49,058 bases of DNA from Clostridiales bacterium (GCA_021203185.1 JAJQBR010000125.1:1-49058); one strand, 5' to 3'. Shown: positions 16,464 to 25,663, counted from the first letter of the stretch. Notes: generated by a model from the sequence alone, not told the origin. A program made the numbers and translations.

Positions 16464-16584
16464 GCCCCTGAAAGGGCAGGGAGCGAAGCGGAAGTGCCGC
16501 TTGACGGCGGAGGGGGACCATGCGAAGCATGGTGGAGGGGTTTGCGGTGAAGTTATCGACAGGGCTGATTCAAAGGGATAAACA
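16464..16584. repeat. truncated repeat element with GC-rich core
   Basis: 16464-16543 matches the core at 36347-36425 with only about one mismatch over the shared stretch and includes a CCATGC/GCATGG hairpin. 16563-16584 matches the terminal repeat of the other elements (CTGATTCAAAGGGAT). No left terminal repeat is found, so the copy appears truncated on that side. It precedes the nitrilase-family gene. Confidence 0.7.
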
Positions 16585-16611
16585 GAATAGCAAATTTTCA
16601 GGAGGTGCATT

Positions 16612-17406
16612 ATGCAAGTCAGTCTGCTGCAACAACTTGTAACGGGGGAGAAGTCCCAGAACCTGACCGCCGCAGCCCAGGCGGTGTCCGCCGCCAAAAC
16701 GCGGGGCGCAGACCTGGCTGTGCTGCCGGAGATGTTCTGCTGCCCCTACGACACCCAAACGTTTCCTGTCTATGCGGAAGCGGCGGGTGGTCCCATCTGG
16801 CAGGCCCTCTCCGCTATGGCCCGGGAAAGCCACATCTGGCTGGTAGGGGGGACCTTCCCGGAGCGGGAAGGGGAAAACATCTACAACACCTGCTTCGCCT
16901 TTGACCGGCAGGGGCGCCAGGCGGCCCGTTACCGGAAGATGCACCTGTTTGACATCGACATCGACGGGGGACAGCACTTTATGGAGTCGGCGACCCTTTC
17001 TCCCGGCGAGGCTCCCGCCGTGTTTGAGACGGAGTTCGGCGTTTTTGGCCTGGCGGTCTGCTTCGACCTGCGGTTCCCCGCTCTGTTCGAGCGGACGGCG
17101 GATCTGGGGGCAAAGGCGGTGTTCGTCCCCGCCGCCTTCAACCGCACCACCGGCCCCCGCCACTGGGAGCTGCTGTTCCGCAGCCGGGCGGTGGACAACC
17201 AGCTCTTTACGCTGGGAACCGCCCCCGCACAGAACCTCAGCGCCGATTACGTCTCCTACGGCCACTCCATCGTCTGCGACCCCTGGGGGGATGTAGTGGC
17301 CCAGGCGGGGACGGAGCCGGGCGCGCTGGACGTGGAGCTAAACCTGAACCTGGTGGACGAGGTGCGCCGCCAGCTGCCAGTGCGCTCCGCCCGGAGGCCG
17401 CTGTGA
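16612..17406 (+). CDS. carbon-nitrogen hydrolase (omega-amidase/Nit2-like)
   Basis: Nitrilase-superfamily amidase. The catalytic triad is visible: Glu40 in LPEMF, Lys109 in YRKMHLFDID, and Cys150 in AVCFDLRFP. The 264-residue length and the phrase KMHLFDIDI place it near Nit2 omega-amidases, which hydrolyse alpha-ketoglutaramate or alpha-ketosuccinamate to the keto acid and ammonia; that substrate is inferred. ATG at 16612 has AGGAGG 7 bases upstream. It is a single gene ending in a strong hairpin at 17421-17456. Confidence 0.88.
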   Translation: MQVSLLQQLVTGEKSQNLTAAAQAVSAAKTRGADLAVLPEMFCCPYDTQTFPVYAEAAGGPIWQALSAMARESHIWLVGGTFPEREGENIYNTCFAFDRQGRQAARYRKMHLFDIDIDGGQHFMESATLSPGEAPAVFETEFGVFGLAVCFDLRFPALFERTADLGAKAVFVPAAFNRTTGPRHWELLFRSRAVDNQLFTLGTAPAQNLSADYVSYGHSIVCDPWGDVVAQAGTEPGALDVELNLNLVDEVRRQLPVRSARRPL

Positions 17407-17420
17407 GTTTTCCACGGCAA

Positions 17421-17456
17421 CAACAAATCCCGCCGGTTTCCCGGCGGGATTTGTTG
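17421..17456. terminator. perfect hairpin between two convergent genes
   Basis: A 16-base perfect stem with a 4-base loop (17421-17436 and 17441-17456). The T tract is weak on both strands, but the position between converging genes fits a shared terminator. Confidence 0.7.
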
Positions 17457-17491
17457 ATTAATGGAGTGGGGATGGAGAAGATTCAGCCGGT

Positions 17492-18532
17492 TTACACCGC
17501 GCCGGTCATGGACTTCAACACCATCTTTTCGTCCTCGTTCAGGGAGTTCTGCAGCTTCAGGCCCTCTTCCATGTCGATGTCGGTGATGCCGCCATGCTGG
17601 TGGACAATAACCCGGTTGGTCTTGCCGTTGGCCAGGGCCTCCACCGCGAAATAGCCCATACGGGTGGCGGTGACACGGTCCCGGGCGGAGGGAGCGCCGC
17701 CCCGCTGGATGTGGCCCAGCACGGTGACGCGGGGATCCAGCCCCAGTTCGTCGCGGATCATGTCGGCTACCTGCTGACCGGCGCTGCCGTTGCCCACCAC
17801 TTCGTTGTCCAGGCTGCCGTCGGCCTTGCGCTTGGCGCCTTCGGCCACCACTACCATGAAGTTGGTGCGGCCAGCCAGACGAGCGGCGCGGATCTTTTCC
17901 GCCACGTCATCATCGAAGTCCCAGGGTTCTTCGGGGACCAGAACGGCGGTGGCGCCGGTGGCGATGCCCACATACAGGGCCAGGTTGCCCGCCCGGTGGC
18001 CCATGACCTCAATGACGGAGCAGCGCTCGTGGGACTGCATGGTGTCGCGGATCTTGTCGATGCACTCGATGGCGGTGTTGGCGGCAGTGTCGTAGCCGAT
18101 GCAGTAGTGGCTGCACCCGATGTCGTTGTCGATGGTGGCGGGGATGCCCACTACGGAGATGGGATGTTCCCGGGCCAGGGCCAGCGCGCCGGCGAAGGTG
18201 CCGTCGCCGCCGATGGCGACAATGCCGTCCAGCCCCAGCAGCTTGCAGGTGCGGAAAGCCAGCTTGCGCCCTTCCACCGTGCGGAACTCATCGCTGCGGG
18301 CGGTGTACAGGATGGTGCCGCCCCGGTTGATGATATGTGCCACGTCAGTGGTGGTCATATGGAACACATCGCCGTTGATGAGGCCGTTCCAGCCCCGGCG
18401 AATGCCCACCACGTCGATGCCGCGGAAAATGGCGGCGCGAACCACCGCCCGGACTGCCGCGTTCATGCCGGGGGCGTCGCCGCCGGAGGTCAGCACGCCG
18501 ATACGTCTGACCGCGTTTTTGACTTCTGCCAT
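17492..18532 (-). CDS. pfkA: 6-phosphofructokinase
   Basis: PfkA phosphorylates fructose-6-phosphate in glycolysis. The 346-residue protein has TSGGDAPGMNAA, the nucleotide motif GGDGT (residues 108-112; Gly111 is expected in ATP enzymes, Asp in PPi enzymes), TIDNDI with the catalytic Asp, and MGHRAGNLAL. In place of Gly in PGTIDND there is Ala132 (PATIDND), while PPi enzymes carry Lys there. ATP dependence is likely but not certain. ATG at 18532 has GAGGT upstream. A promoter lies at 18602-18630. It is monocistronic in this window. Confidence 0.92.
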   Translation of the reverse strand: MAEVKNAVRRIGVLTSGGDAPGMNAAVRAVVRAAIFRGIDVVGIRRGWNGLINGDVFHMTTTDVAHIINRGGTILYTARSDEFRTVEGRKLAFRTCKLLGLDGIVAIGGDGTFAGALALAREHPISVVGIPATIDNDIGCSHYCIGYDTAANTAIECIDKIRDTMQSHERCSVIEVMGHRAGNLALYVGIATGATAVLVPEEPWDFDDDVAEKIRAARLAGRTNFMVVVAEGAKRKADGSLDNEVVGNGSAGQQVADMIRDELGLDPRVTVLGHIQRGGAPSARDRVTATRMGYFAVEALANGKTNRVIVHQHGGITDIDMEEGLKLQNSLNEDEKMVLKSMTGAV

Positions 18533-18601
18533 AAGATTTACCTCACTTTGTCTTTGGAATAACGGTTTTGCGCGGAGGGCCGCCTCCGCGTCTGCACCTT
18601 T

Positions 18602-18630
18602 ATTTTACCGCAGGAAGGTTTTTCTGGCAA
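18602..18630 (-). promoter_or_regulatory. promoter for pfkA
   Basis: Minus-strand TTGCCA, 17 bases, TAAAAT. A small GCGGAGG/CCTCCGC hairpin lies in the leader around 18576-18593. Confidence 0.65.
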
Positions 18631-18795
18631 GGGGAAGGATGAGTGGCAATTTTCCTCTTTTTTGTTCGACAAAACGCGAATAGAACCGGTAATATGCCCA
18701 ATTTCATTGGAATATATTGCGTATTCAAGAAAAATTGCCCGTTATTTTCTCTAAAATTTATGACACTTTTCCAAAAGAGCGACATTTGGCCTGTT

Positions 18796-20163
18796 TTACT
18801 GCCTTTTGTTCCGGTTTTGGGTGGAAGTGTCCTGTTCCGGCGGGGGAAGGGCGTCCAGCAGCGCCTGCCGCTGGTTGGGGAGGCGCTCCTCCATCACCGC
18901 GTCCAGCAGAGTGTTCAGCGCCGCGCCCAGCTCGGGCCCGGCGGGGTAGCCCAGAGCCAGCAGGTCTTTGCCGGACACGGCCAGGTTCTTGAGGGTAAAA
19001 CAGGCGTCCTCTGTCAGCAGTTCCTCCAAAATACGCTCCCCCTCTGCCAGTCCCTCCAGCTTCTGGGGCAGGGTGGCGGGACTTTGGGCCATCGCGTCGG
19101 CGTACATCACCCGGAACAGCAGCCGGGTGTTTTCCTCCCCCAGGCTGGCCAGTATCCGGCGGACGGACCGCCGGGTAAACACCCGCACCCGGTCATGCCA
19201 GGCGATGAGGGTCAAAATGGTGTCCCGGCTTTGGTTGTCGCAGTGGAACCGGGCCAGAATGTCCGATGCAATTTTTACGCTCTCCGCCGGGTGGCCGTGG
19301 AAGTGTCCCACGCCGTTCTCGTCCTGACTGAAACAGCGGGGCTTTCCCGCGTCGTGGAGCAGCATGGTCAGGCCCAACAGCCAATCCCCCGCCACCTGGC
19401 CCACTGCGTGGCAGGTGTGGCCCCACACGTCGTAGCAGTGGTGGGGGTTGTGCTGGGGATGGTCAAACATGGGGATCAGCTCCGGCATAATCACGCCAAA
19501 CGGCTCCCGGTAGTCCAGCAGCAGCTGCGCCGCGCCTTTTCCGGCGAGGATGCCCTTCAATTCCGCAAGAATCCGCTCTCCGGAGACGAATTGCAGCAAT
19601 TCCGCCTGCTGACGGATGGCCGTGCCGGTCTGCGGTTCGATTTGGAACCCGTACCGGCTGGCGAAGCGCAGGCCCCGCAGGATGCGCAGGCCGTCCTCCT
19701 CAAACCGGCGCTTCGGTTCTCCCACACAGCGGACAATTCCCGCCGCCAGGTCGGACTGACCGCCAAAGGGATCCGCCAGCCCGTGAGCCGGGTGGTAAGC
19801 CATCGCGTTGATAGTGAAGTCCCGCCGGGCCAAATCCTCCCGCAGGCTGCGGATAAAATGTACCCCGTCCGGGTGGCGGTGGTCGTGGGAGGGGCCGTCT
19901 GTCCGGTAAGTGGTAATCTCATACCCCTGGCCGTCCAGCATCAGCAGGACGGTGCCGTGTTTCAGCCCCACCGTGTGGATTTTGCACTGGGGGAAACACG
20001 CCATGACCTCCTGAGGCAGAGCGGAGGTGCAGATGTCCCAGTCCTCCGGCGTCCGGCCCAGCAGAGAGTCCCGCACACAGCCGCCCACGGCGTACGCCTC
20101 ATACCCGGCGGCGTTCAGCCGTTCAATGATGCAGGTTACGTTTTCCGGAAGCGGTATGGACAT
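18796..20163 (-). CDS. cca: CCA tRNA nucleotidyltransferase with HD domain
   Basis: A class II nucleotidyltransferase that adds or repairs the 3'-CCA end of tRNA. The 455-residue protein has the signature VGGCVRDSLLG near residues 26-36, the metal-binding DWDICTSA (about 41-48), RRDFTINAMAY, and RFEEDGLRILRGLRFA. A C-terminal HD domain is seen at HCYDVWGHTCHAV and LLHDAGKP. Such HD domains often give 2'-phosphatase or related activity. ATG at 20163 has a GGGGGG-rich binding site. It could also function as a poly(A) polymerase-like relative, but the whole motif set favours CCA addition. Confidence 0.9.
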   Translation of the reverse strand: MSIPLPENVTCIIERLNAAGYEAYAVGGCVRDSLLGRTPEDWDICTSALPQEVMACFPQCKIHTVGLKHGTVLLMLDGQGYEITTYRTDGPSHDHRHPDGVHFIRSLREDLARRDFTINAMAYHPAHGLADPFGGQSDLAAGIVRCVGEPKRRFEEDGLRILRGLRFASRYGFQIEPQTGTAIRQQAELLQFVSGERILAELKGILAGKGAAQLLLDYREPFGVIMPELIPMFDHPQHNPHHCYDVWGHTCHAVGQVAGDWLLGLTMLLHDAGKPRCFSQDENGVGHFHGHPAESVKIASDILARFHCDNQSRDTILTLIAWHDRVRVFTRRSVRRILASLGEENTRLLFRVMYADAMAQSPATLPQKLEGLAEGERILEELLTEDACFTLKNLAVSGKDLLALGYPAGPELGAALNTLLDAVMEERLPNQRQALLDALPPPEQDTSTQNRNKRQ

Positions 20164-20180
20164 GGGAACCCCCCTTTCGT

Positions 20181-20416
20181 GTTAGCTGTTAGCTATTAGC
20201 CGTTAGCTGCTAGTCAGGTGCTACAAGTGTAAAGCATAAAGCTGAAGAGGTAAACGAAGAGCTAATAGCGAAGATGGTCATTTATAAAGCATTGCAAGCA
20301 AAAAGTAAGAACGAATCGCTCTGCAAAGCTGTTCGTTTAGCACTGCTAAAGAAGAAAGAACAGCGAAAAACCAAGCACAGCCAAACTAATAGCTAAAAGC
20401 TAACAGCTAAGAGCTA
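20181..20416. repeat. repeat related to the interiors of the MITE-like elements, without their ends
   Basis: The arms match the TTAGCTATTAGC-type arms of the elements at 831 and 11987 but lack the TATCCC termini. The middle is different in sequence. The right arm ends at 20416, and its last bases form the stop codon of the Ig-like gene. The arms are roughly inverted, so hairpin formation is likely. Confidence 0.65.
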
Positions 20417-21529
20417 CTCCCCCAGCAGCCCGCCCAGCAGGTCGTCGATGATAGTGGTGGTTTTAGAGGAGGACTTGCAGGTGACAGTGCAGACATCGCT
20501 CTGCCCCCCGGCGGTGACGGTGATGGTGCAGCTGCCGACTCCCGCCCAGACCACATTGCCGTTGGCGTCTATGGTGGCAACGGCAACGTTGCTGGTAGTC
20601 CAGGTGATTTCCCCGGCCCAGTTAGAGGGGTAGATGGTGACAGTCAGGGTGGCGCTGGCGTTTTCCGAAAGGGTCAGGGTGTGACGGTTCAGCCAGACCG
20701 AGGTGACTGCCGGGGCTGTGCAGGTGACCTGACATTCGGCGGAGGTTTCGTCTGCCGTGGCGGTGATGGTGCAGGTTCCCTGACCGGCCCAGACCACCAG
20801 CCCATCGGACACGGTGGCCACAGAGGGGTCGCTGCTGGTCCAGACGATGGTCCCCTCCCAGTCGGCAGGGGAGACGGCTGTTTCCAGCTGCTCATACTCG
20901 TTTCCGGCCAGGTACAGTTCGGTTCGGCTCAGGGCAAGTTCCTGGGCGGGCTGCTGGGCCACGGTGACGGTGGCGGTGCAGCTGGCGCTGTTGCCGGAGC
21001 GGTCTGACACGGAATAAGTGACCTCGTACTGGCCAGGGGTCTCCAAATCGACCTTAGTGCTGTTGACCTGCACCGCGCTTGTCAGGTCGCCGTCCACCTC
21101 GTCCGTGGCGGTGACGCCGGAGAGGTAGTCCGGCTCGTCCCCCAGGTAGACGGTCAGGTTCTCCGCCTCCAACACCGGTTCCACCCGGTCCACCACGGTG
21201 ACGGTGGCGGTGGCGGTGGTGGTGTTGCCGTGGACATCGGCGGCGGTGATTTCAACCGGATAGCTGCCGGGCTTGGAAAAAGTGATGCTCTTTTCCTTAT
21301 CGTCGATCTGACCGCTGCCGGACAGGGAGAGGGTGTAGTCGCTGCGGTCAGAAGCCTGTTCCACCAGCTGGTACAAATAGACCGGCGTGCCGTAATCTGC
21401 CTCAAATTTCTCCACAACCACTAAGGTAGGAGCTTTCCAGTCGCTTTGCCAGTACAAATACGCAGACAGCAGGGCGAGGGCCAGCAGGACGGCCAGCACC
21501 AGAGGAATGGCGATTTTTCTCTTTTCCAT
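20414..21529 (-). CDS. membrane-anchored protein with Ig-like domains (DUF5011-like and two BIG2-like)
   Basis: A 371-residue protein with a single N-terminal hydrophobic segment (residues about 5-24) after Met-Glu-Lys-Arg, so it is probably anchored and faces outward. After it come an Ig-like domain around residues 35-115, a DUF5011-like domain around 120-190 (LGDEPDYLSGVTATDEVDGDL), and two BIG2-like domains (about 195-275 and 278-355) with VWTSSDPSVATVS and ITWTTSNVAVATI. No enzyme domain is seen; an adhesion or surface-scaffold role is plausible. I chose ATG at 21529 because the following KRK plus hydrophobic stretch gives a proper anchor. The stop codon lies inside a repeat, so the original C terminus may have changed. 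Confidence 0.78.
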   Translation of the reverse strand: MEKRKIAIPLVLAVLLALALLSAYLYWQSDWKAPTLVVVEKFEADYGTPVYLYQLVEQASDRSDYTLSLSGSGQIDDKEKSITFSKPGSYPVEITAADVHGNTTTATATVTVVDRVEPVLEAENLTVYLGDEPDYLSGVTATDEVDGDLTSAVQVNSTKVDLETPGQYEVTYSVSDRSGNSASCTATVTVAQQPAQELALSRTELYLAGNEYEQLETAVSPADWEGTIVWTSSDPSVATVSDGLVVWAGQGTCTITATADETSAECQVTCTAPAVTSVWLNRHTLTLSENASATLTVTIYPSNWAGEITWTTSNVAVATIDANGNVVWAGVGSCTITVTAGGQSDVCTVTCKSSSKTTTIIDDLLGGLLGE

Positions 21530-21738
21530 GCGGCACAGCCCTCCTTCCAGCGCACAAACCAACAATTTTATACCTTACTCATAGCATACCACAAACTCAG
21601 CGATATTTCCACCGTCAGTTGCTGAATTTTGCAAAAAGCGCGAAGGGGAGATGCAGCGGTGAGAGGCCGTTTCATCAGCGTCTCCTTCGTTATCCGGCGT
21701 CTGCCTGTTTTGTCCGCAGGAAAAACGGCGCTTCTTTA

Positions 21739-21767
21739 TTGACGGTTTGTGTTTCGTAGTATACAAT
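21739..21767 (+). promoter_or_regulatory. promoter for the YgjP-hemB-hemL genes
   Basis: TTGACG (21739-21744), 17 bases, TACAAT (21762-21767). The gap 21530-21860 otherwise contains only the divergent start region of the Ig-like gene; nothing else is recognised. Confidence 0.6.
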
Positions 21768-21860
21768 TATATAAACGTTGAGTGCCAAAAAACGAACACA
21801 GGTGCAGAAATCCCCAGGGGAATATTTCCTTGACACCAACGTGGAAAGGAGTGTCCACCT

Positions 21861-22412
21861 ATGGAATACACCGTAATTCGTTCCGCCCGAAAGACCCTGT
21901 CTGTGCAGGTGAACGCCAAAGGCGTCATTGTGCGCGCCCCGATGCAGACCACAGACGCCCAAGTTCGGGCGTTCGTCGCCAAAAACCAGGCGTGGATCGA
22001 GAAAAGCCTCGCCCAGTACGAGGCCCAGCGCGCAGCCCTGGCGGAGCTGCCCCTGCTGACAGAGGAGGAAATTCGCGCCCTGGCGGATCAGGCGCTACAG
22101 GTCATCCCGGAGCGGGTGCGGTACTATGCGCCGAAAATCGGCGTGACCTATGGCCGCATCACCATCCGCAACCAGCGCTCCAAGTGGGGCAGCTGCTCCG
22201 GCAAGGGCAACCTGAACTTTAACTGCCTGCTAATGCTGGCCCCGCCGGAGGTGTTGGACAGCGTGGTGGTCCATGAACTGTGCCACCGGAAGGAGATGAA
22301 CCACTCCAACCGGTTTTACGCCGAGGTGCTGCGGGTATTCCCCGATTACTGGAAGTGGGATAAGTGGCTCAAGGAAAACGGCGCGGCGCTGATGTACCGC
22401 ATGACAGGCTGA
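21861..22412 (+). CDS. YgjP/WLM-like metal-dependent hydrolase (M48-type motif)
   Basis: A 183-residue protein of the YgjP/DUF45 family. The zinc motif HELCH is at residues 138-142, with MNHSNRFY following, and RSKWGSCS at 106-113 is the other family hallmark. A YgjP homologue has been reported to have UTP pyrophosphatase activity, but family members are variable, so the role here is uncertain. ATG at 21861 has AAAGGAG 8 bases upstream. It precedes hemB by 41 bases and may be co-transcribed. Confidence 0.82.
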   Translation: MEYTVIRSARKTLSVQVNAKGVIVRAPMQTTDAQVRAFVAKNQAWIEKSLAQYEAQRAALAELPLLTEEEIRALADQALQVIPERVRYYAPKIGVTYGRITIRNQRSKWGSCSGKGNLNFNCLLMLAPPEVLDSVVVHELCHRKEMNHSNRFYAEVLRVFPDYWKWDKWLKENGAALMYRMTG

Positions 22413-22453
22413 TAGAAACGTATTTTTTGATAGAACTATGGAGATGAACGAAA

Positions 22454-23437
22454 ATGGAACTGACAAAACGCCCCCGCCGTCTGCGGGGCAATTCCTCCAT
22501 CCGCAAGCTGGTGCGGGAGACCCGGATGTCTCCGGAGAGCCTGATTTACCCGGTGTTCTTCGTGGAGGGGGCAAACATACAGCGGGAAATTCCCTCTCTG
22601 CCCGGCCAGTACCACTGGTCGGTGGACAGGATCCCCGTTTTGGTGGACAGGTGCCTAAAACACGGCGTCAGCCGTCTGTTGCTCTTTGGCATCCCTGACC
22701 ACAAGGACGGCTGCGCCAGCGCCGCCTATGACCCGGAGGGCATCATTCAGCGGGCCATTCGCGCCATCAAAGCCTGTTGCCCGGAGATGTACGTCATCAC
22801 CGACGTTTGTATGTGCGAGTACACCGACCACGGACACTGCGGCATCCTCTCCGGCCATGAGGTGGACAACGACAAGACCCTGGAGGTGCTGGCCAAAATC
22901 GCCCTGTCCCATGTGGAAGCGGGGGCGGACATGGTGGCCCCGTCTGACATGATGGATGGCCGGATCGCGGCCATACGGAAAAAACTGGACGAAAACGGTC
23001 ACCAGACCACACCCATCCTGTCCTATGCGGCGAAGTACGCCTCGGCCTTTTACGGTCCCTTCCGGGACGCAGCGGGCAGCGCTCCCGCTTTCGGGGACCG
23101 GCAGGGCTACCAGATGGATCCCCACAACGCGAAAGAGGCCCTGAAGGAGTGCGACTTGGACGTGGAGGAGGGCGCGGACATCCTGATGGTCAAGCCCGCC
23201 CTCCCTTATCTGGACGTGCTGCGCCGGGTGGCGGACCGCTACGACCTGCCCGTCTGCGCCTACGCTGTCTCCGGCGAATACGCCATGGTCAAGGCCGCCG
23301 CCGCTGCGGGGCTGATTGACGAATACCGGGTCATGTGTGAGTCCGCCATCTCCGTCTACCGGGCGGGGGCGGACATCCTCATCACCTATTACGCCCTGGA
23401 ACTGGCGGACGCCATGCGGAAAGGAGACATCGGCTAA
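22454..23437 (+). CDS. hemB: porphobilinogen synthase
   Basis: HemB condenses two 5-aminolevulinate molecules to porphobilinogen in the cytoplasm. The 327-residue protein has the zinc-type cysteine cluster DVCMCEYTDHGHCG, the segment YAAKYASAFYGPFRDA and MVKPALPYLD, which carry the two active-site lysines, so it is of the zinc-dependent type. ATG at 22454 has GGAGATG upstream. The stop overlaps the hemL start by one base (TAATG). Other heme or siroheme genes are not in the window, so the end product (heme, siroheme or cobalamin) cannot be judged. Confidence 0.95.
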   Translation: MELTKRPRRLRGNSSIRKLVRETRMSPESLIYPVFFVEGANIQREIPSLPGQYHWSVDRIPVLVDRCLKHGVSRLLLFGIPDHKDGCASAAYDPEGIIQRAIRAIKACCPEMYVITDVCMCEYTDHGHCGILSGHEVDNDKTLEVLAKIALSHVEAGADMVAPSDMMDGRIAAIRKKLDENGHQTTPILSYAAKYASAFYGPFRDAAGSAPAFGDRQGYQMDPHNAKEALKECDLDVEEGADILMVKPALPYLDVLRRVADRYDLPVCAYAVSGEYAMVKAAAAAGLIDEYRVMCESAISVYRAGADILITYYALELADAMRKGDIG

Positions 23438-24714
23438 TGGATTCTCATACTCTCTTTGAACGGGCTGTGAAAGTGCTGCCCGGCGGGGTCAACTCCCCGG
23501 TGCGGGCCTGCAAAAACGTGGGCTGCGAGCCGCGCTTTATCGAAAAGGCGGACGGTTCCCACATCTGCGACGTGGAGGGCCGGACGTACATCGACTACGT
23601 TGGCTCCTGGGGTCCGATGATTCTGGGCCACAACTTCCCAGCCGTGGCGGAGGCTGTCCAACAGGCGGTGGGCAATGGGCTGTCCTTCGGCGCGCCCTGC
23701 CTGGCGGAGGTGGACACTGCCGAGCTGATGGTGCAGATGGTTCCCGGCCTGGAGATGGTGCGCATGGTCAACTCCGGCACCGAGGCGGTCATGTCCGCCC
23801 TGCGGGTGGCTCGCGGCGTGACGGGCCGCGCGAAAATCATCAAGTTCGCCGGCTGCTACCACGGCCACAGCGATTCCATGCTGGTCAAGGCCGGGTCCGG
23901 CGCGCTGACCGGCGGCAGCCCCGACTCCAAAGGCGTCACCGCCGCCACCGCCGGGGACACCCTGACCGCCCAGTACAACGACCTGGACAGCGTGGCCGCG
24001 CTGCTGGAGGCCAATCCCGGCCAGGTGGCGGCGGTCATTGTGGAGCCGGTGGCGGCCAACATGGGCGTTATCCTGCCCAAGAAGGGCTTTTTGAGCGGAC
24101 TGCGGCAGCTCTGCGACCAGAGCGGCGCGCTGCTTATCTTCGACGAGGTCATCACCGGTTTCCGGCTGGCCCCCGGCGGCGCGCAGGAATACTACGGCGT
24201 TCGAGCCGACCTAGTTACCTACGGCAAAATCATCGGCGGCGGGATGCCGGTAGGGGCCTATGGCGGCAGCCGCACCCACATGGAGCAGGTGGCCCCCTGC
24301 GGCCCCATCTACCAGGCGGGTACCCTCTCCGGCAACCCGGTGGCAATGGCGGCGGGGCTGGCCCAGCTGACCTACCTCCGCGACCACCCGGAGGTCTACT
24401 CCAACATCAGCCAGAAGGGGGCCATGCTGGCCTCCGGTCTGCGGCAGATGGCAGAGGCCAGGGGACTCCCCGTGCAGGTCAACCAGGTCGGTTCGCTGCT
24501 GACGGTGTTTTTCACCGAAACCCCCGTCACCGGCTACGCTGGGGCCTGCGGCAGCGATTTGGAACGCTTCGCCCGATACTACCGGGGGATGCTGGCGGGC
24601 GGCGTGTACGCGGCCCCCTCCCAGTTTGAGGCTATGTTCCTCTCCAACGCCCACACCACCGAGGACATCGTCCGCACACTGAACACGGCGGAGCGGGTGT
24701 TTGGTACACTGTAA
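23437..24714 (+). CDS. hemL: glutamate-1-semialdehyde 2,1-aminomutase
   Basis: HemL makes 5-aminolevulinate from glutamate-1-semialdehyde, the C5 pathway, with PLP. The 425-residue protein has PGGVNSPVRA at the N terminus, VNSGTEAVMSALR, GCYHGHSD, and YGKIIGGGMP with the PLP-binding lysine. It overlaps hemB by one base, so the two are translationally coupled and supply consecutive steps. A terminator follows at 24747. Confidence 0.95.
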   Translation: MDSHTLFERAVKVLPGGVNSPVRACKNVGCEPRFIEKADGSHICDVEGRTYIDYVGSWGPMILGHNFPAVAEAVQQAVGNGLSFGAPCLAEVDTAELMVQMVPGLEMVRMVNSGTEAVMSALRVARGVTGRAKIIKFAGCYHGHSDSMLVKAGSGALTGGSPDSKGVTAATAGDTLTAQYNDLDSVAALLEANPGQVAAVIVEPVAANMGVILPKKGFLSGLRQLCDQSGALLIFDEVITGFRLAPGGAQEYYGVRADLVTYGKIIGGGMPVGAYGGSRTHMEQVAPCGPIYQAGTLSGNPVAMAAGLAQLTYLRDHPEVYSNISQKGAMLASGLRQMAEARGLPVQVNQVGSLLTVFFTETPVTGYAGACGSDLERFARYYRGMLAGGVYAAPSQFEAMFLSNAHTTEDIVRTLNTAERVFGTL

Positions 24715-24746
24715 ACCAGTAAAAGAAAAAGAGTTTGTAACGAGGG

Positions 24747-24786
24747 ACGCCCCACGCAGTTTGATGAAGGCTGCGTGGGGCGTTTT
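24747..24786 (+). terminator. intrinsic terminator after hemL
   Basis: A 13-base stem (24747-24759 with 24771-24783), GC-rich, followed by a short T run. The loop is about 11 bases. Confidence 0.75.
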
Positions 24787-24808
24787 GCATCGTGTGCGGG
24801 GGGCCAGG

Positions 24809-25663
24809 TCATCCGTTCAGGTTGTTCCGGGCGAGATGCGCTCCAATTTTCCGGTAGATTGGGTTTCCTTTTCGGAAAATCATGTGAAAGGTGACGTTTG
24901 CCTCCGGATCGGAGATGGACACCGTCACCCGCTCTGCCACAAAGTCCGCACTTGCGGCCAGGTTGGTCACGAAAAAAGGGAGGGTGGAGGTGCGCGCTAG
25001 CTCTTCAAAGGCGAAGTCGTCCGTCTGCACCAGAAACCGGGAGGCGGGCATTTTCTCGTGGCACAGGTCGCTCCAGAAACCGATGTCGGATTTCAGCAGG
25101 CAGTTGAAGCCGTTCAGTTGCGTCAGGGTCAGCGCCTGCCTTCCTGCCAAGGTGTGGTCGGGCGGCAGACAGACGGAAAGCTCCTCCCGGATGAAGGGAA
25201 CGCACTCCACCGCGCCGTCCGCGATAGGGTAGGGCAGGATGCCGATCTCACAGGAGTTGTCTTTGACCCGGCGCAGGATGGCGGGAAGCTCCGTCAGCCG
25301 GGAGGAAATGGTTTTATCGGGAAACTGTTCCGACAGTGCCGGAAGCAGACTCCAGAGCGGGGCCGGAGCGCAGGACTCCACCAAAATCGTGCGCAGGCTC
25401 TGGTCGAACTGCCGCACCTGACGGACGGTATCCTCCGCGTATTCCAGCAGCGTGGCGGCGTATTCCACCGTCTTTTTGCCGGTTTCGTTGAGGGCGAGGC
25501 GGTTTTTCCCGTGGACGAACAGAGAGACGCCAAATTCCTCCTCCAAATGCCGCATGGTTCGGGTCAGTGTGGGCTGGGAGAGGTGCAGCATTTCCGCTGT
25601 TTTGGACAGTGTGCCGCAGCGGGCAAAGGCGGTCAGCTGCTCCAGTTCGTAAAGGTTCAGCAT
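24809..25663 (-). CDS. LysR-family transcriptional regulator
   Basis: A 284-residue regulator with an N-terminal winged helix-turn-helix (residues 1-60; FARCGTLSKTAEMLHLSQPTLTRTMRHLEEE) and the periplasmic-binding-protein-like effector domain after about residue 90. It is divergent from the aldo-keto reductase gene at 25803, the typical layout for direct control of that gene and of itself. A LysR-type T-N11-A dyad lies in between at 25690-25708. The inducer is unknown. Confidence 0.9.
   Translation of the reverse strand: MLNLYELEQLTAFARCGTLSKTAEMLHLSQPTLTRTMRHLEEEFGVSLFVHGKNRLALNETGKKTVEYAATLLEYAEDTVRQVRQFDQSLRTILVESCAPAPLWSLLPALSEQFPDKTISSRLTELPAILRRVKDNSCEIGILPYPIADGAVECVPFIREELSVCLPPDHTLAGRQALTLTQLNGFNCLLKSDIGFWSDLCHEKMPASRFLVQTDDFAFEELARTSTLPFFVTNLAASADFVAERVTVSISDPEANVTFHMIFRKGNPIYRKIGAHLARNNLNG

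Noticed and set aside
16570-17265. A 231-codon minus-strand frame opposite the nitrilase-family gene
   Set aside because: It is antisense to a protein with an intact Glu-Lys-Cys triad and has no start signal.
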